Below, one piece after another: positions 34,243-43,382 of a stretch of DNA of 64,000 nt. The stretch is taken from the NCBI GenBank assembly GCA_963787185.1, contig CAWBCC010000011.1, positions 1 to 64,000 on the forward strand. Reading direction: 5' to 3'. The number at the start of each line of letters is the position of its first letter. Positions within the stretch are counted from its first letter, which is position 1. Position numbers and translations under genes: made by a program. The DNA comes from JAJXZP01 sp963787185 (GTDB taxonomy: Bacteria; Spirochaetota; Spirochaetia; Treponematales; Rectinemataceae). The notes beneath the pieces were generated by a model. It did no database searches. It worked only from the letters and a program-made list of their open reading frames with translations, and was not told the origin of the DNA.

Positions 34243-35577
34243 TTACTTGGAATACCCGCCCTCGTCGGCCACGCTTTGGGCCGCCGATTGGCAATTGGCG
34301 AGCGCCTGATCCAGGGACTCGTTGCCGGAGAGGTACGCGGCGAGTTCCTGGCCCACTTTCTCGCCCAGCCCCTGGAACTCGGGAATGGATACGTACTGCA
34401 CGCCCTTGTAGGGTACCGGATCGACGGTCGGCGTGTCGTAGTTGGCGTTCTTGATGGAGTCGAGCGTGATCTTCGCGAAGTCCGCGACGGCCTTGTACTT
34501 GGGATTCTCGTAGGTGGAGACGCGGGTCCCCGGGGGAACCTGAGCCCAGCCGACCTGGCGGCCGATCAGGTCGATGTAACTCTTGCTGGTCGCCCAGGTG
34601 AGGAACTTGAAGGCCTGATCCTTGTACTTGGAAGAAGACTCGATGGCGAGGGCCCAGGCCCATAGCCAGCCCGCGTTGCTTTTCTTGACGGTCGGGGCGA
34701 GCGCGTAGCCGATCTTGCCCTTGACTCTCGAGTCGGCGCCCTGGAGGGTGCCGGCGGAGACCGTGGCGTCGTACCACATGGCCGCCTTGCCCGAAGACAT
34801 CAGAGCCAGGCACTCGGTGTAGCCGGCGGTGGTGGCGCCGGGCTCACCCGCATCGGTGATGATCTTCTTGTAGAACTCCCAGACATTCCTCATCTCGGGC
34901 GTATTGAACTGCGCCTTCCAGTTCATGTCGTACCAGCGGGCTCCGAAGGTGTTCATCATCGAATCGAAAACCGCCATGTTCTGGCCCCAGCCGGGCAGCC
35001 CGCGCAGAGCGATGCCGTAGAAGCCCTTGGAGGGATTGTTCAATTTCTTGGCGAAGGAGTAGATCTGATCCCAGGTCGGCGCCTCGGGCATCTCGATACC
35101 GGCCGCGCGGAACAGATCCTTGCGATAGAAGAGCATGGAGCTTTCGCCATAGAAGGGAATGGCGTACTCGGCGCCGTCGACCGAGAGTGCGCTCCTGATG
35201 GGCGGCAGGATATCGTCGCGGTCGTAGGCCTTGGCCTGCGCGGGATCCATCCCGGCGAAGAAGGGCTCGAGCGAGACTATCCATTTGTTCTTTCCCCAGA
35301 ACGGAGTGTCGTAGGTGCCGATGGTCACGATGTCGAACTTGCCGGCGCCGATGGCCACATCTTCGGTCACCTTCTGCCGAAGATCGTTTTCGGGGAGAAC
35401 GACGAACTTCAGGCCGATACCCGTCTCCGCGGTGAACTCCGCGGAGTATTTCTGCATGGTGACCATGTCGGGGTTGTTGACCGTGGCGATGGTCAATGTG
35501 ACGTCGTTGTCCGCGGCGAAGACCGCCGCCGCACCGAAGATCGCCGCGACGACGAACGCGATGAACGCTTTCTTCAT
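34243..35577 (-). CDS. Sugar/polyol ABC transporter substrate-binding protein
   Basis: This 444-aa periplasmic binding protein of extracellular family 1 starts with a clear signal peptide (MKKAFIAFVVAAIFGAAAVFA, cleavage before ADND). The chosen ATG at 35577 has CAGGAGG upstream. Features such as GTYDTPFWG, FYGESSMLFYRKDLF and FPTW-like motifs (TPTVDP) resemble mannitol/sorbitol binding proteins. It is the first transport gene after the two-component system. No ATP-binding subunit is encoded in the cluster, so the transporter probably uses a shared MsmK/UgpC-type ATPase. Confidence 0.9.
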   Translation of the reverse strand: MKKAFIAFVVAAIFGAAAVFAADNDVTLTIATVNNPDMVTMQKYSAEFTAETGIGLKFVVLPENDLRQKVTEDVAIGAGKFDIVTIGTYDTPFWGKNKWIVSLEPFFAGMDPAQAKAYDRDDILPPIRSALSVDGAEYAIPFYGESSMLFYRKDLFRAAGIEMPEAPTWDQIYSFAKKLNNPSKGFYGIALRGLPGWGQNMAVFDSMMNTFGARWYDMNWKAQFNTPEMRNVWEFYKKIITDAGEPGATTAGYTECLALMSSGKAAMWYDATVSAGTLQGADSRVKGKIGYALAPTVKKSNAGWLWAWALAIESSSKYKDQAFKFLTWATSKSYIDLIGRQVGWAQVPPGTRVSTYENPKYKAVADFAKITLDSIKNANYDTPTVDPVPYKGVQYVSIPEFQGLGEKVGQELAAYLSGNESLDQALANCQSAAQSVADEGGYSK

Positions 35578-35664
35578 ACTTGCCTCCTGCTGTTTGCCTT
35601 GCCGATCGAATGGCACCGGGCCTCGATTCCGACTGGATGCAGTATGAGGGCGGTTTTTCGGTTC

Positions 35665-35690
35665 GAAAATAGTACGCGGGTACTATTTTC
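35665..35690. promoter_or_regulatory. Inverted-repeat operator upstream of the polyol ABC operon
   Basis: GAAAATAGTAC and its exact complement GTACTATTTTC flank the four bases GCGG, giving an 11-bp perfect inverted repeat. A third GTACTA half-site follows at 35692-35697. It lies between the response-regulator stop and the binding-protein start, where a weak -10 (CATACT on the minus strand, 35646-35641) would put it near the -35 position. A site for the adjacent NarL-type regulator is the simplest reading. Confidence 0.55.
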
Positions 35691-35711
35691 GGTACTAATC
35701 GAGTCTGACGG

Positions 35712-36416
35712 TCAGCCGTTGCGGAGGAAGGCCTCGTAACGCAGGGCCATCTGCATGACGCGAAGCCTGTTGTGCTCTCCCAGCTTGACGTACAGGCCGT
35801 AGACGTAGTTCTTCACCGTCTGTTCGCTGATGAACAGTCTGTCGGCTATCTGCGTATTGTCGCAGCCCTCCGCGATGAGTCCCAGGATCTCCCGTTCCCG
35901 CTTGCCGAGCGAGCCCAGCCATCCGGGCGCCGCGGAGGCCTCGGCGGATCTCGATTTCGGCTCCGTGCGGGACGCGGCTTCCGCCTCCGACCTCCCCCTG
36001 CCGACGACCTTCTTCGCCACCGCGGGCGACATGAGTATCGTCCCTTCGCGCACCGCCCTGAGCGAGGAAATGAGCTCGTTGACGGGTATGTCCTTGAGGA
36101 TGTATCCCATGGCGCCGTGGTTCAGCGCCTCGAAGACGTACTCGTCGTCGTCGAAGGAGGTGAGGACGATGATCTTGATCTCGGGAAATTCGGCATGGAT
36201 GATTTTCGTGGCCTGGACTCCGTCGAGACCCGGCATGCGAATGTCCATGAGGACGATGTCGGGTCTTTCCCGCCGCGTCATCTCGATCGCCGCCTCCCCG
36301 TCCTCGGCCACGCCGACGACGTGGAAATCGGAGGCCCGGAATCCGAGCACCGACTTGAGGCTGTCGGCGAAAAGGGCCTGATCATCCACGATCAGAATGT
36401 GCGTCTTGTCGCGCAT
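35712..36416 (-). CDS. NarL/FixJ-family response regulator
   Basis: This 234-aa regulator has a receiver domain (acidic pair in VDDQ, phospho-acceptor in VLMDIRMPGLDG, Thr in LTSFDDD, Lys in LKDIPV), a Ser/Ala/Glu-rich linker (about 143-165) and a LuxR-type helix-turn-helix (LGKREREILGLIAEGCDNTQIADRLFISEQTVKNYV). Its start lies inside the end of the kinase gene (35-bp overlap), so the pair is co-translated. It is transcribed toward the ABC operon it probably activates. Confidence 0.92.
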   Translation of the reverse strand: MRDKTHILIVDDQALFADSLKSVLGFRASDFHVVGVAEDGEAAIEMTRRERPDIVLMDIRMPGLDGVQATKIIHAEFPEIKIIVLTSFDDDEYVFEALNHGAMGYILKDIPVNELISSLRAVREGTILMSPAVAKKVVGRGRSEAEAASRTEPKSRSAEASAAPGWLGSLGKREREILGLIAEGCDNTQIADRLFISEQTVKNYVYGLYVKLGEHNRLRVMQMALRYEAFLRNG

Positions 36417-37803
36417 TCTCCACTCTCCTTGCCGCCGTATCCGCCGTCCCGGGAGGCGGAAGCGCCGCGCTCCCGGACCGAACGAGCGGTATCTCCGCCC
36501 GGATCGAAAAGCCGTAGTCGGAACTGTTGAAGTCGAGGGTCCCCCCGAAACGCGCCACTCTCTCCTGCATGCCGAGCAGACCTATACCCGGCTTTATCTC
36601 GGCCGCCCCCTGCCCGTTGTCGTCGACCTTGACGAGCAGACGATCGTGGGCGATCCAGAACCCTATCTGGATGCGGGTTGCGCGGCCGTGCCTGAAAGAG
36701 TTGGTCATGGACTCCTGGACGATCCGTCGAAGAGCGACTCCGAGTTCCTCGTCGATGCCCCAGGGCATATTACCATAGTTCACCTCGACGGCGATGCCCG
36801 TGGCGCGGGAGAAAAGCGTGACTATCTTGTGGATGCCCGACACGCCGCCCAGGTTGGACTTCTCTATGTCGCGGAATGCCTGGAGGGCCATGCGGGTTTC
36901 GCCCAGGCTCGATTGGGCCTGGTCTCTCGCTCGCGCCAAGAGGTCGGAAAGCTGGCGGTTCTCGCCGCCCGCGATGTCGATCGCGGATTCCAGCATCATC
37001 TTGAGGTTGATGAGCGTGTAGCCGACGATATCGTGGATGTCCCGCGACAGTCGCTTTCTTTCCTCGATGGTGGATCGCTCGCCCACCTCGATGGCGTAGT
37101 TCTGAAAATCGACATTGGCGTTGAGCAGATTATTGATGGAGAAGTTCATCGCCTCGACGTCCCTGCCCTGGGATTCGAAGGCGTCGCTCAGACGCCGAAC
37201 CTTGGTCAGAACGATGGATACTACGAGCACGGCGATCAGGAGCAGGACGGAATCCTCGAGCCGCGGCAGGATGGGCGGTCCGCTCCAGACTTTCACGGGC
37301 CGGAATCGGAAAACGAGGAGAAGGAGGACATCGACCGCGGGGACCAGGGAATACGGCGGCCGGACGAGGGAGAGGAGCATCGCGACGAGGATGCAGAGAA
37401 AGAGGAAGGTGAGCCGCTGATCGGCGCCGTCGGGATAATCGGCGACGGCCAGCAGAAAAACCTGGATGCCGAGCAGCATCGCCGGAAGCACCCTTCGGGT
37501 CGAGCGCAGGGCGATGAAGCTGCAGAGGAGCGACAGCGCCGTCAGTATCGAAAACTGCAGGGGCCAATCCACGCTTCCCGCGGGATGGGGCGGGGAGCGG
37601 AAAAACAGCGCGACCGCGAGAAGGTGCAGGGCCGCGACGAGGGCCCCCATCCACAGGCGGAAGCCGTAGCTGCGCTTCCTCCCGCCGCCTTTCTCTTCCC
37701 GATTTTTCGGCCGGGAAACAGCCCCCACATCGATCTCCCGGAGATCTCGAATCTCGGTCGCGCCCGCCGGGCTTCGTGCGGACGACCTTCCTGAGTGCGG
37801 CAT
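36382..37803 (-). CDS. HPK7-family (HisKA_3) sensor histidine kinase
   Basis: This 473-aa kinase has a basic cytoplasmic N-terminus, about five to six membrane helices (residues 50-205) with only short outside loops, a coiled linker, the HisKA_3 phosphorylation motif RDIHDIVGYTL and a HATPase domain (QESMTNSFRHGRA, VDDNGQG, GIGLLGMQERV). The lack of a large periplasmic domain suggests it senses within the membrane or through a partner such as the ABC transporter. It forms a two-gene system with the following NarL regulator. Confidence 0.9.
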   Translation of the reverse strand: MPHSGRSSARSPAGATEIRDLREIDVGAVSRPKNREEKGGGRKRSYGFRLWMGALVAALHLLAVALFFRSPPHPAGSVDWPLQFSILTALSLLCSFIALRSTRRVLPAMLLGIQVFLLAVADYPDGADQRLTFLFLCILVAMLLSLVRPPYSLVPAVDVLLLLVFRFRPVKVWSGPPILPRLEDSVLLLIAVLVVSIVLTKVRRLSDAFESQGRDVEAMNFSINNLLNANVDFQNYAIEVGERSTIEERKRLSRDIHDIVGYTLINLKMMLESAIDIAGGENRQLSDLLARARDQAQSSLGETRMALQAFRDIEKSNLGGVSGIHKIVTLFSRATGIAVEVNYGNMPWGIDEELGVALRRIVQESMTNSFRHGRATRIQIGFWIAHDRLLVKVDDNGQGAAEIKPGIGLLGMQERVARFGGTLDFNSSDYGFSIRAEIPLVRSGSAALPPPGTADTAARRVENARQDAHSDRG

Positions 37804-37937
37804 CGCGGCCCATTATACAGTCATTCGGCCGCAATGGTTCGATCGATCGTCGCGGCGGCGGCCGCGCGAGGATTTTCGACTCTTACGCGGTATTGCCGAA
37901 CCCGGGAATGGCGGAGTACCGTGGCTTGGGGGGCGGA

Positions 37938-39032
37938 ATGCAAGGAGCGGAAGAGGGCGCGAGGTTCCCGGCCGACGCGCTGCGGATGTGGACTCGGGAG
38001 GTTCTCCGAAAGATCGGAGTCGGCGAAGCCGATGGCGATCTCCTCTGCGATTCCCTGATGGAGGCCAGCCTGCGCGGGGTGGACAGCCACGGCATCACGA
38101 GAATGCTCACGGTGTACGTTGAACGAATCAGAAAAGGGGTCGTGAATCCGAGGTCGCGGTTCGACACCCTGCGCGACGGCCCCTCGACCGCCCTGATCGA
38201 CTGCCACAACGGCATCGGTCAGGTCGGAGCGGATCGGGCCATGCGCCTGGCGATCGAAAAAGCCGAGAACACCGGTGTCGCCTTCGTCGCGGTGACGCAC
38301 TCGAACCACTACGGCGCGGCGGCCTACTGGGCCATGATGGCCCTCGAGCGCGACATGATCGGCTTCAGCTCGACTAACGCCCCGGCGACGGTGGCCCCCA
38401 CGGGAGGACGCAAGGCCATGCTCGGCACCAATCCCTTCGCCATAGCAGTCCCCGCGGGAGAGGAAGCGCCCATGGTGCTCGATCTGGCCACGACCCTCGT
38501 TTCGCGGGGCCGCATAGTCCTGCACGCGAGGCGCAACAAGCCGCTCGAAGCGGGCTGGGCCTTCGACGAGCGCGGCGTCCCGACCCTGGACCCGCAGGCC
38601 GCCCTCAAAGGACTCCTCGCGCCCATGGGCGGCTACAAAGGCTACGGCATCGCCCTCGCGGCGGACCTCCTCTGCGGCGTCATGACCGGTTCCAACTACG
38701 GCGCCCACTTTCCGGGCTTCCTGGCCGACAACATGGAAAGCCCCACCGACGTGGGCAGCGTTTTCGCGGCGATCAAGATCGCGAATTTCATGGAACCCGA
38801 GGAGTTCAAGGCCGCGATCGACAGGGCCCTGCGCGAGATAAAGGCCTCCGCTCGGGCCGAAGGCGTAAAGCGCATCTACGTTCCGGGAGAGATCGCCCTG
38901 GAGACGAAGGCCCGGCGGCTCGGGACCGGCATCCCCATACCCGACGCGGTCGTCGAGGATTTCCGCCGCCTGGGCGGGGAGCTGGGCATCCCCTTTCCTC
39001 TTCGCCCGGACGCGTCCTCGCAATTCGTTTGA
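37938..39032 (+). CDS. LDH2-type malate/lactate/ureidoglycolate dehydrogenase
   Basis: This NAD(P)-dependent 2-hydroxyacid dehydrogenase of the LDH2 (Pfam Ldh_2) family is about 364 aa. It has SLRGVDSHGITRML near the start, THSNHYGAAAYWAMMA in the active-site region, NAPATVAPTGG and a glycine-rich MGGYKGYG segment. The ATG at 37938 is preceded by GGGGGGCGG; an ATG at 37908 is an alternative. It is divergent from the two-component genes and upstream of an aldo/keto reductase on the same strand. The exact hydroxyacid is unknown. Confidence 0.85.
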   Translation: MQGAEEGARFPADALRMWTREVLRKIGVGEADGDLLCDSLMEASLRGVDSHGITRMLTVYVERIRKGVVNPRSRFDTLRDGPSTALIDCHNGIGQVGADRAMRLAIEKAENTGVAFVAVTHSNHYGAAAYWAMMALERDMIGFSSTNAPATVAPTGGRKAMLGTNPFAIAVPAGEEAPMVLDLATTLVSRGRIVLHARRNKPLEAGWAFDERGVPTLDPQAALKGLLAPMGGYKGYGIALAADLLCGVMTGSNYGAHFPGFLADNMESPTDVGSVFAAIKIANFMEPEEFKAAIDRALREIKASARAEGVKRIYVPGEIALETKARRLGTGIPIPDAVVEDFRRLGGELGIPFPLRPDASSQFV

Positions 39033-39132
39033 CCGGAACGATCGTCGACGCTAACTTGTCCGCAGAGATGCGCCCGCCGAACGCGTCCGCATTCCGGAGA
39101 AGTATCGGATAGTCATAATTAGGAGGACAGGC

Positions 39133-40218
39133 ATGAAATACCGTCGTTTGGGCAACACCGGTCTCATCGTCAGCGAGCTCGCTCTCGGCACGATGCAGTT
39201 CGGCGGCAGAATGAACATGGGCAACCTGGACCAGAAGGCCACGACCGAGATGATCCGCTTCGCCCTGGACAAGGGGATCAACTTCATCGACACGGCCGAT
39301 GTCTATAGCCGAGGCGAGAGCGAGACTCTCGTGGGCAACGCCATCGAGGGTCTCCGTACGGAGATCGTGCTCGCCACCAAGGCCCGCCTCCCCATGAGCG
39401 ACGACAACTTCAACCACTCGGGGGCGACGAGGGTCAACGTCATGCGCGAGGTCGAAGCGAGTCTGAAGCGGCTCAAGACCGACTATATCGATCTCTACCA
39501 GATCCACGGCTGGGACTCGAACACTCCTCTGGAGGAGACGCTTCGGACCCTCGACGATCTGGTGCGCCAGGGCAAGGTGCGCTACATAGGCCTCAGCAAT
39601 TATCTCTCCTGGCAGGCCGCGGCGGCCGTCGAGCTCCAGACACGCCTCGGGCTGGAGAAGTACGCGACGGCGCAGATGCACTACAGTCTCGTCAACCGTG
39701 GACTCGAATACGAGTTCCAGTCCTTCGCCGAGTACTACGGCGTCGGCATACTGGTCTGGAGCCCCCTCGCCGGCGGCTTCCTCTCTGGCAAGTACGACCG
39801 CGACAATCCCGCTCCCGAAGGAAGCCGCTTCGCCGATGCGGGGCAGTTCGTCCCCTTCGACAAGAAGCTCGGCTACAAGATCGTCGACGTCGTGAAGCGC
39901 GTCGCAGGCCATCGCGGGCACAGCCCCGCTCAGATCGCCCTCGCCTGGACCCTGGCGAGACCGGCCGTCTCCAGCGTGATAATCGGCGCGCGCACGATCG
40001 CCAACATCGAGGACAACATCGCGGCCTCCGGACTCGAGCTCTCCGCGAGCGACATCAAGCTGCTCGACGCGGCATCGGACCCGGGCGTGCCCTACCCCAA
40101 GTGGATGGTGCTCCAGCTCGATACGGCCGAAGACCCTCGCCCGGCCGTCCTCCGCCCCGAGCGTTACAGGGACGGCGGCCCCTGGCAGGACCTCCGCGGC
40201 ACGAAGTGGGAAGGCTGA
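39133..40218 (+). CDS. Aldo/keto reductase
   Basis: This 361-aa NADPH-linked barrel enzyme has the catalytic tetrad visible as Asp53 and Tyr58 (FIDTADVY), Lys83 (ATKARL) and His in YQIHGWD. The NADP-binding end is seen in PAVSSVIIGARTIANIEDN. An AGGAGG site precedes the ATG. It may form an operon with the LDH2-type gene 100 bp upstream. The family reduces sugar aldehydes and ketones; the substrate here is unknown. Confidence 0.92.
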   Translation: MKYRRLGNTGLIVSELALGTMQFGGRMNMGNLDQKATTEMIRFALDKGINFIDTADVYSRGESETLVGNAIEGLRTEIVLATKARLPMSDDNFNHSGATRVNVMREVEASLKRLKTDYIDLYQIHGWDSNTPLEETLRTLDDLVRQGKVRYIGLSNYLSWQAAAAVELQTRLGLEKYATAQMHYSLVNRGLEYEFQSFAEYYGVGILVWSPLAGGFLSGKYDRDNPAPEGSRFADAGQFVPFDKKLGYKIVDVVKRVAGHRGHSPAQIALAWTLARPAVSSVIIGARTIANIEDNIAASGLELSASDIKLLDAASDPGVPYPKWMVLQLDTAEDPRPAVLRPERYRDGGPWQDLRGTKWEG

Positions 40219-40295
40219 GGGAGGCAGGGGGAGCCGCACGACCCGATGTCGATGAGTCTGGCCTAAGAAAAACGGCAGCGGCGGGGGCCTCAGCT

Positions 40296-40365
40296 CGAGG
40301 GGAATGGGGTTCGCTTGGTCCTCGGCCCGAGGGCCTGCGGAATAGCTTACCCCTCATTCCCCTCG
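40296..40365. terminator. Long stem-loop between convergent genes
   Basis: CGAGGGGAATG at 40296-40306 is exactly complementary to CATTCCCCTCG at 40355-40365, and CCTCGGCCCGAGG near 40320-40332 forms an inner hairpin. It lies in the 233-bp gap between the convergent aldo/keto reductase and kinase genes. There is no T tract, so it may be a Rho-assisted or RNA-stabilising structure rather than a classical terminator. Confidence 0.45.
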
Positions 40366-40451
40366 GCGTCCCTCGCCGCTCCATCTATCCTAGCCAGGCT
40401 CATCGCTTTTTCTGTGACGGTCCCCCCTGCTTCCGGCTGCATTGGCTCAGT

Positions 40452-41963
40452 TCAGAAGAGTTCCCATATTCCTTCGAGGGCGGCCGAGGCTGCCTTGTGG
40501 AGCTGAAACTTTCTCCGGTATATCGTCGCGGTCGAGGGGTCGGGTTCGATGCGGCCGCGGATCCGAACCATCGCCTTGGCCGCGGCCTTGAGATCGCCGT
40601 ACTCGCCGGCGGCGACCGCGGCGGCCATGGCGCAGCCGAGCGTACCGAGTTCTTCGGTCTGGACGATCTCGACGGGCACCTCGAGGACGTCCGCGAATAT
40701 CCGCGACCAGAGCGCCGATTTGGCCGCCCCTCCCGCGAGCCTGACAGCTCGGGGCGCGGGTCTCGCCGAGAGAAGCTTCTCGACATGCACCCTGTGCCCG
40801 AGGGCGATCCCTTCGAGCACCGACCGTATCACCTGGGCGCGCGTATGCGAAGCCTCGAGTCCGACGAAGCAGGCCTTCGCGCGCGGATTGTAGTTGGAGC
40901 CGTAGATATAGGGCAGAAAGACTATTTCCTGGCCGTCGGCCGGCACGGAAGCGGCCATCTCTTCCGCGAGAGCGTAGAGGTCGATGGATCGCTCCTTCGC
41001 CCGGGCCTTTTCCGATTCCAGGAAGAGCGAGGCGAACCATTCATAATTCCCCGCCGAGGTGGGGCTGCACTCCTCGACGAGATAGAAGCCCGGAATGCAG
41101 AAAAGCGAGTTCATCAGAATCGTTCCGTCCATGACCGGAACGCGGGAAATGTATTCGTTGATGCTCCAGGTCCCGGCGATGACGCATATGTTGTCTTCGT
41201 CGGTCACGTCGACCGCCACGGCGCAGGCGTCGATGTCGAACATGCCGCCCGCGACCGGCGTACCGGCCGCGAGCCCCGTCGCAGCCGCCGCCGAAGGCGT
41301 TACCGCACCGCAGAGATCCGTCGAATACCTGAGCGGAGGCAGCAGATCATAGATCTCGCCGAGGCCGAACTCGCCGAGAAGCTCCCGGTCGAAGCGCGCA
41401 TCGCGGACGTTCATCAGACCCGAGCCCGAGTAGTCGGTGGCTTCGGCGAAGGCCTCCCCCGTGAGCATGAAGCGAATGTAGTCCTTGACCTCGAATACCC
41501 ATCTGGTCGCTTCCACGACCCCCGGCCTATTGTCCTTGAGCCATGCGAGGATGGAGACCGGCTGGCTCGCCAGGATGCTCTGACAAGTCCTTCCGAAGGT
41601 CCGCGCCGCCGTGCCGTTCTCTTTCCATTTCGCCGGATAAGCCCAGGCCCTCGAGTCCGTCGAGACGATGCCGTTGTAGGCGGGTCGGCCGTCGCGACCC
41701 CAGAGATACAGGCCCTTGCCGTGTCCCGTGCAGGCCACGCCCCTTATGTCGTGCGGATCGACGCCGGCGGAGGCGATGGTCTCGCCGATCACCTCGCAGT
41801 TGGCCTTCCAGAGCGTGTCCATGTCCCGCTCGGTGAAACCCGGCTCGGACAGTATCATCGGTATCTTGCGGGACGATGAGCCCAGAGCCTCGCCCCTTCC
41901 GTCGAAGAGCACGGCCTTCGTCGACGTGCCCCCGTTGTCGATTCCCATGAAGAACGAAGCCAT
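40452..41963 (-). CDS. FGGY-family carbohydrate kinase
   Basis: This 503-aa sugar kinase has the phosphate-1 motif GIDNGGTSTKAVLFD, an ACTGHGKGL segment, an FGGY-N/C junction around AGGMFDIDACAV and the adenosine motif LAGGAAKSALW. It resembles L-xylulose/erythritol kinases (LyxK/EryA), but the substrate cannot be fixed. I chose the ATG at 41963 because of the GAGGGG site. It is the last gene of the LacI-controlled operon and would phosphorylate the imported or isomerised sugar. Confidence 0.88.
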   Translation of the reverse strand: MASFFMGIDNGGTSTKAVLFDGRGEALGSSSRKIPMILSEPGFTERDMDTLWKANCEVIGETIASAGVDPHDIRGVACTGHGKGLYLWGRDGRPAYNGIVSTDSRAWAYPAKWKENGTAARTFGRTCQSILASQPVSILAWLKDNRPGVVEATRWVFEVKDYIRFMLTGEAFAEATDYSGSGLMNVRDARFDRELLGEFGLGEIYDLLPPLRYSTDLCGAVTPSAAAATGLAAGTPVAGGMFDIDACAVAVDVTDEDNICVIAGTWSINEYISRVPVMDGTILMNSLFCIPGFYLVEECSPTSAGNYEWFASLFLESEKARAKERSIDLYALAEEMAASVPADGQEIVFLPYIYGSNYNPRAKACFVGLEASHTRAQVIRSVLEGIALGHRVHVEKLLSARPAPRAVRLAGGAAKSALWSRIFADVLEVPVEIVQTEELGTLGCAMAAAVAAGEYGDLKAAAKAMVRIRGRIEPDPSTATIYRRKFQLHKAASAALEGIWELF

Positions 41964-42044
41964 CACTACCCCTCTCGGTCGAAATGACGCCGGCCGCCGG
42001 AAGCGTTTCCGGGAACCCACTCGCCCGTCGCGAGGCTCATACTA

Positions 42045-43247
42045 TCACGGGGCCGCGGCCGGGTCGCCGGCGTTGGGGCCGAAGTGCTTGAGTATGACGA
42101 GAGGCTCGGTGGCGCCGCGGTTGACGATGCGGACCCCCGCGCGGGCGGCTTTCTCTCCGACGAAGTATTCGTCTGCGCCGAGGCCGCCGAAGCGGAGCAT
42201 GCCCGCGGCCTCGGCTTCGTAGGGACCTACCGTGCCGTGCCCCTGAGTGAGGATGCAGCCATGGGCGGCGCGGTCCTTGACGACGACGCTCTTTCCGGGG
42301 AAGACGGTGAGCTCCTTGGCGGCGATGTAGCCGGTCGAGTAGACGACCCACTTCTCGACATGGTTCTCGTCTTCGGAGGCGACGATGGGCGGCCGAAAGT
42401 AATGTTTGCGGTAGTGCGGATCGACATTCTTTTCCCAGTCCATGAGACTCATGACATAGTCTATGTCGTGCTTCCTGTCTTCGGGGCAGTTCTCGACCAG
42501 GAATTCGTAGGGGTAGACCTCGCCGGCCACCACATTTTCGTAGACCGAGTTGACGTCGGAGTTCCACTGCGGCTCGTAGGTCAGATACGATCCCGGCGCA
42601 TGCACGACGCCGGTGGGCGTATACCAGCCCGTCCCCAGCTCGATTCTGTACGCGCGCGAAAGTTCCGTGATCCGATTGTCGCCCTTCTCGTACGCCACAA
42701 GGCGTTCCCGCACCTCGGCCTTGGTGACATCGGGATCGAAACCGAAATAGGTGTGCGGGAACATGCCCGGGTGATTGTTGAGCTGTGGGGGGAAATAGTA
42801 GGCCTCGGGCTTGCCCTGCCGGCCGACTCGACGCGCGTCCTCCTCCTTCAAGTGCAGATGGTGGAAGAGGGGCGCATGAAAGTCGAAAAACTTCGAGTAC
42901 ATCGGCCAGGTGCCGAATTTTTTCTGCAACTCTTCGCCGATGATCTCCGCACCCAGTTCGGCCACCGCATCCCTGAACAGGAATCTATCTTCTTTCCTGC
43001 CCGTGGGATCGACATAGCTCATGCCCTCGTCTTCGGGTGCGAGAGGGCCGTTCATCGCGCGAATGACCGAAGAAAACCAGCGTTCCTTTATCGCGCCTCG
43101 GGCGGTGCCGAGGGCGTAGTAATCGTCGGGGTGGAGCCTCAGCCGATGTCCGGGCGAGGAGAAGCGGCGGGGGACGAACGTGGGGGCGAGCCTCAAGATT
43201 CCGTTTCCTTTCTCGAAGATATCGTTTATCGTTTTCGCGCCGACCAT
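42045..43247 (-). CDS. Cupin-fold sugar isomerase-like protein
   Basis: This 400-aa protein resembles class I mannose-6-phosphate isomerase-like cupins. An N-terminal region has HAPLFHHLHLKEEDA and KPEAYYFPPQLNNHPG, a central region has GTGWYTPTGVVHAPGSYLTYEPQW (probable metal histidines), and a C-terminal cupin repeat has CILTQGHGTVGPYEAE. I chose the ATG at 43247 because of an AAGGAGG site. Its place between the LacI gene and the kinase suggests that it isomerises the transported sugar before phosphorylation. I do not recognise a precise family name. Confidence 0.75.
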   Translation of the reverse strand: MVGAKTINDIFEKGNGILRLAPTFVPRRFSSPGHRLRLHPDDYYALGTARGAIKERWFSSVIRAMNGPLAPEDEGMSYVDPTGRKEDRFLFRDAVAELGAEIIGEELQKKFGTWPMYSKFFDFHAPLFHHLHLKEEDARRVGRQGKPEAYYFPPQLNNHPGMFPHTYFGFDPDVTKAEVRERLVAYEKGDNRITELSRAYRIELGTGWYTPTGVVHAPGSYLTYEPQWNSDVNSVYENVVAGEVYPYEFLVENCPEDRKHDIDYVMSLMDWEKNVDPHYRKHYFRPPIVASEDENHVEKWVVYSTGYIAAKELTVFPGKSVVVKDRAAHGCILTQGHGTVGPYEAEAAGMLRFGGLGADEYFVGEKAARAGVRIVNRGATEPLVILKHFGPNAGDPAAAP

Positions 43248-43382
43248 GTGGAATGCCTCCTTGGTGCCTATTTGTCGAGAAGCGGCGAACCTCCCGCTGT
43301 ATGGAAAGCAAAACAATTCAAACTTGAAATGGATCATTATCCCATTGACGTATTTCATCCTCGCCGGACCGAGGAACCGGAT

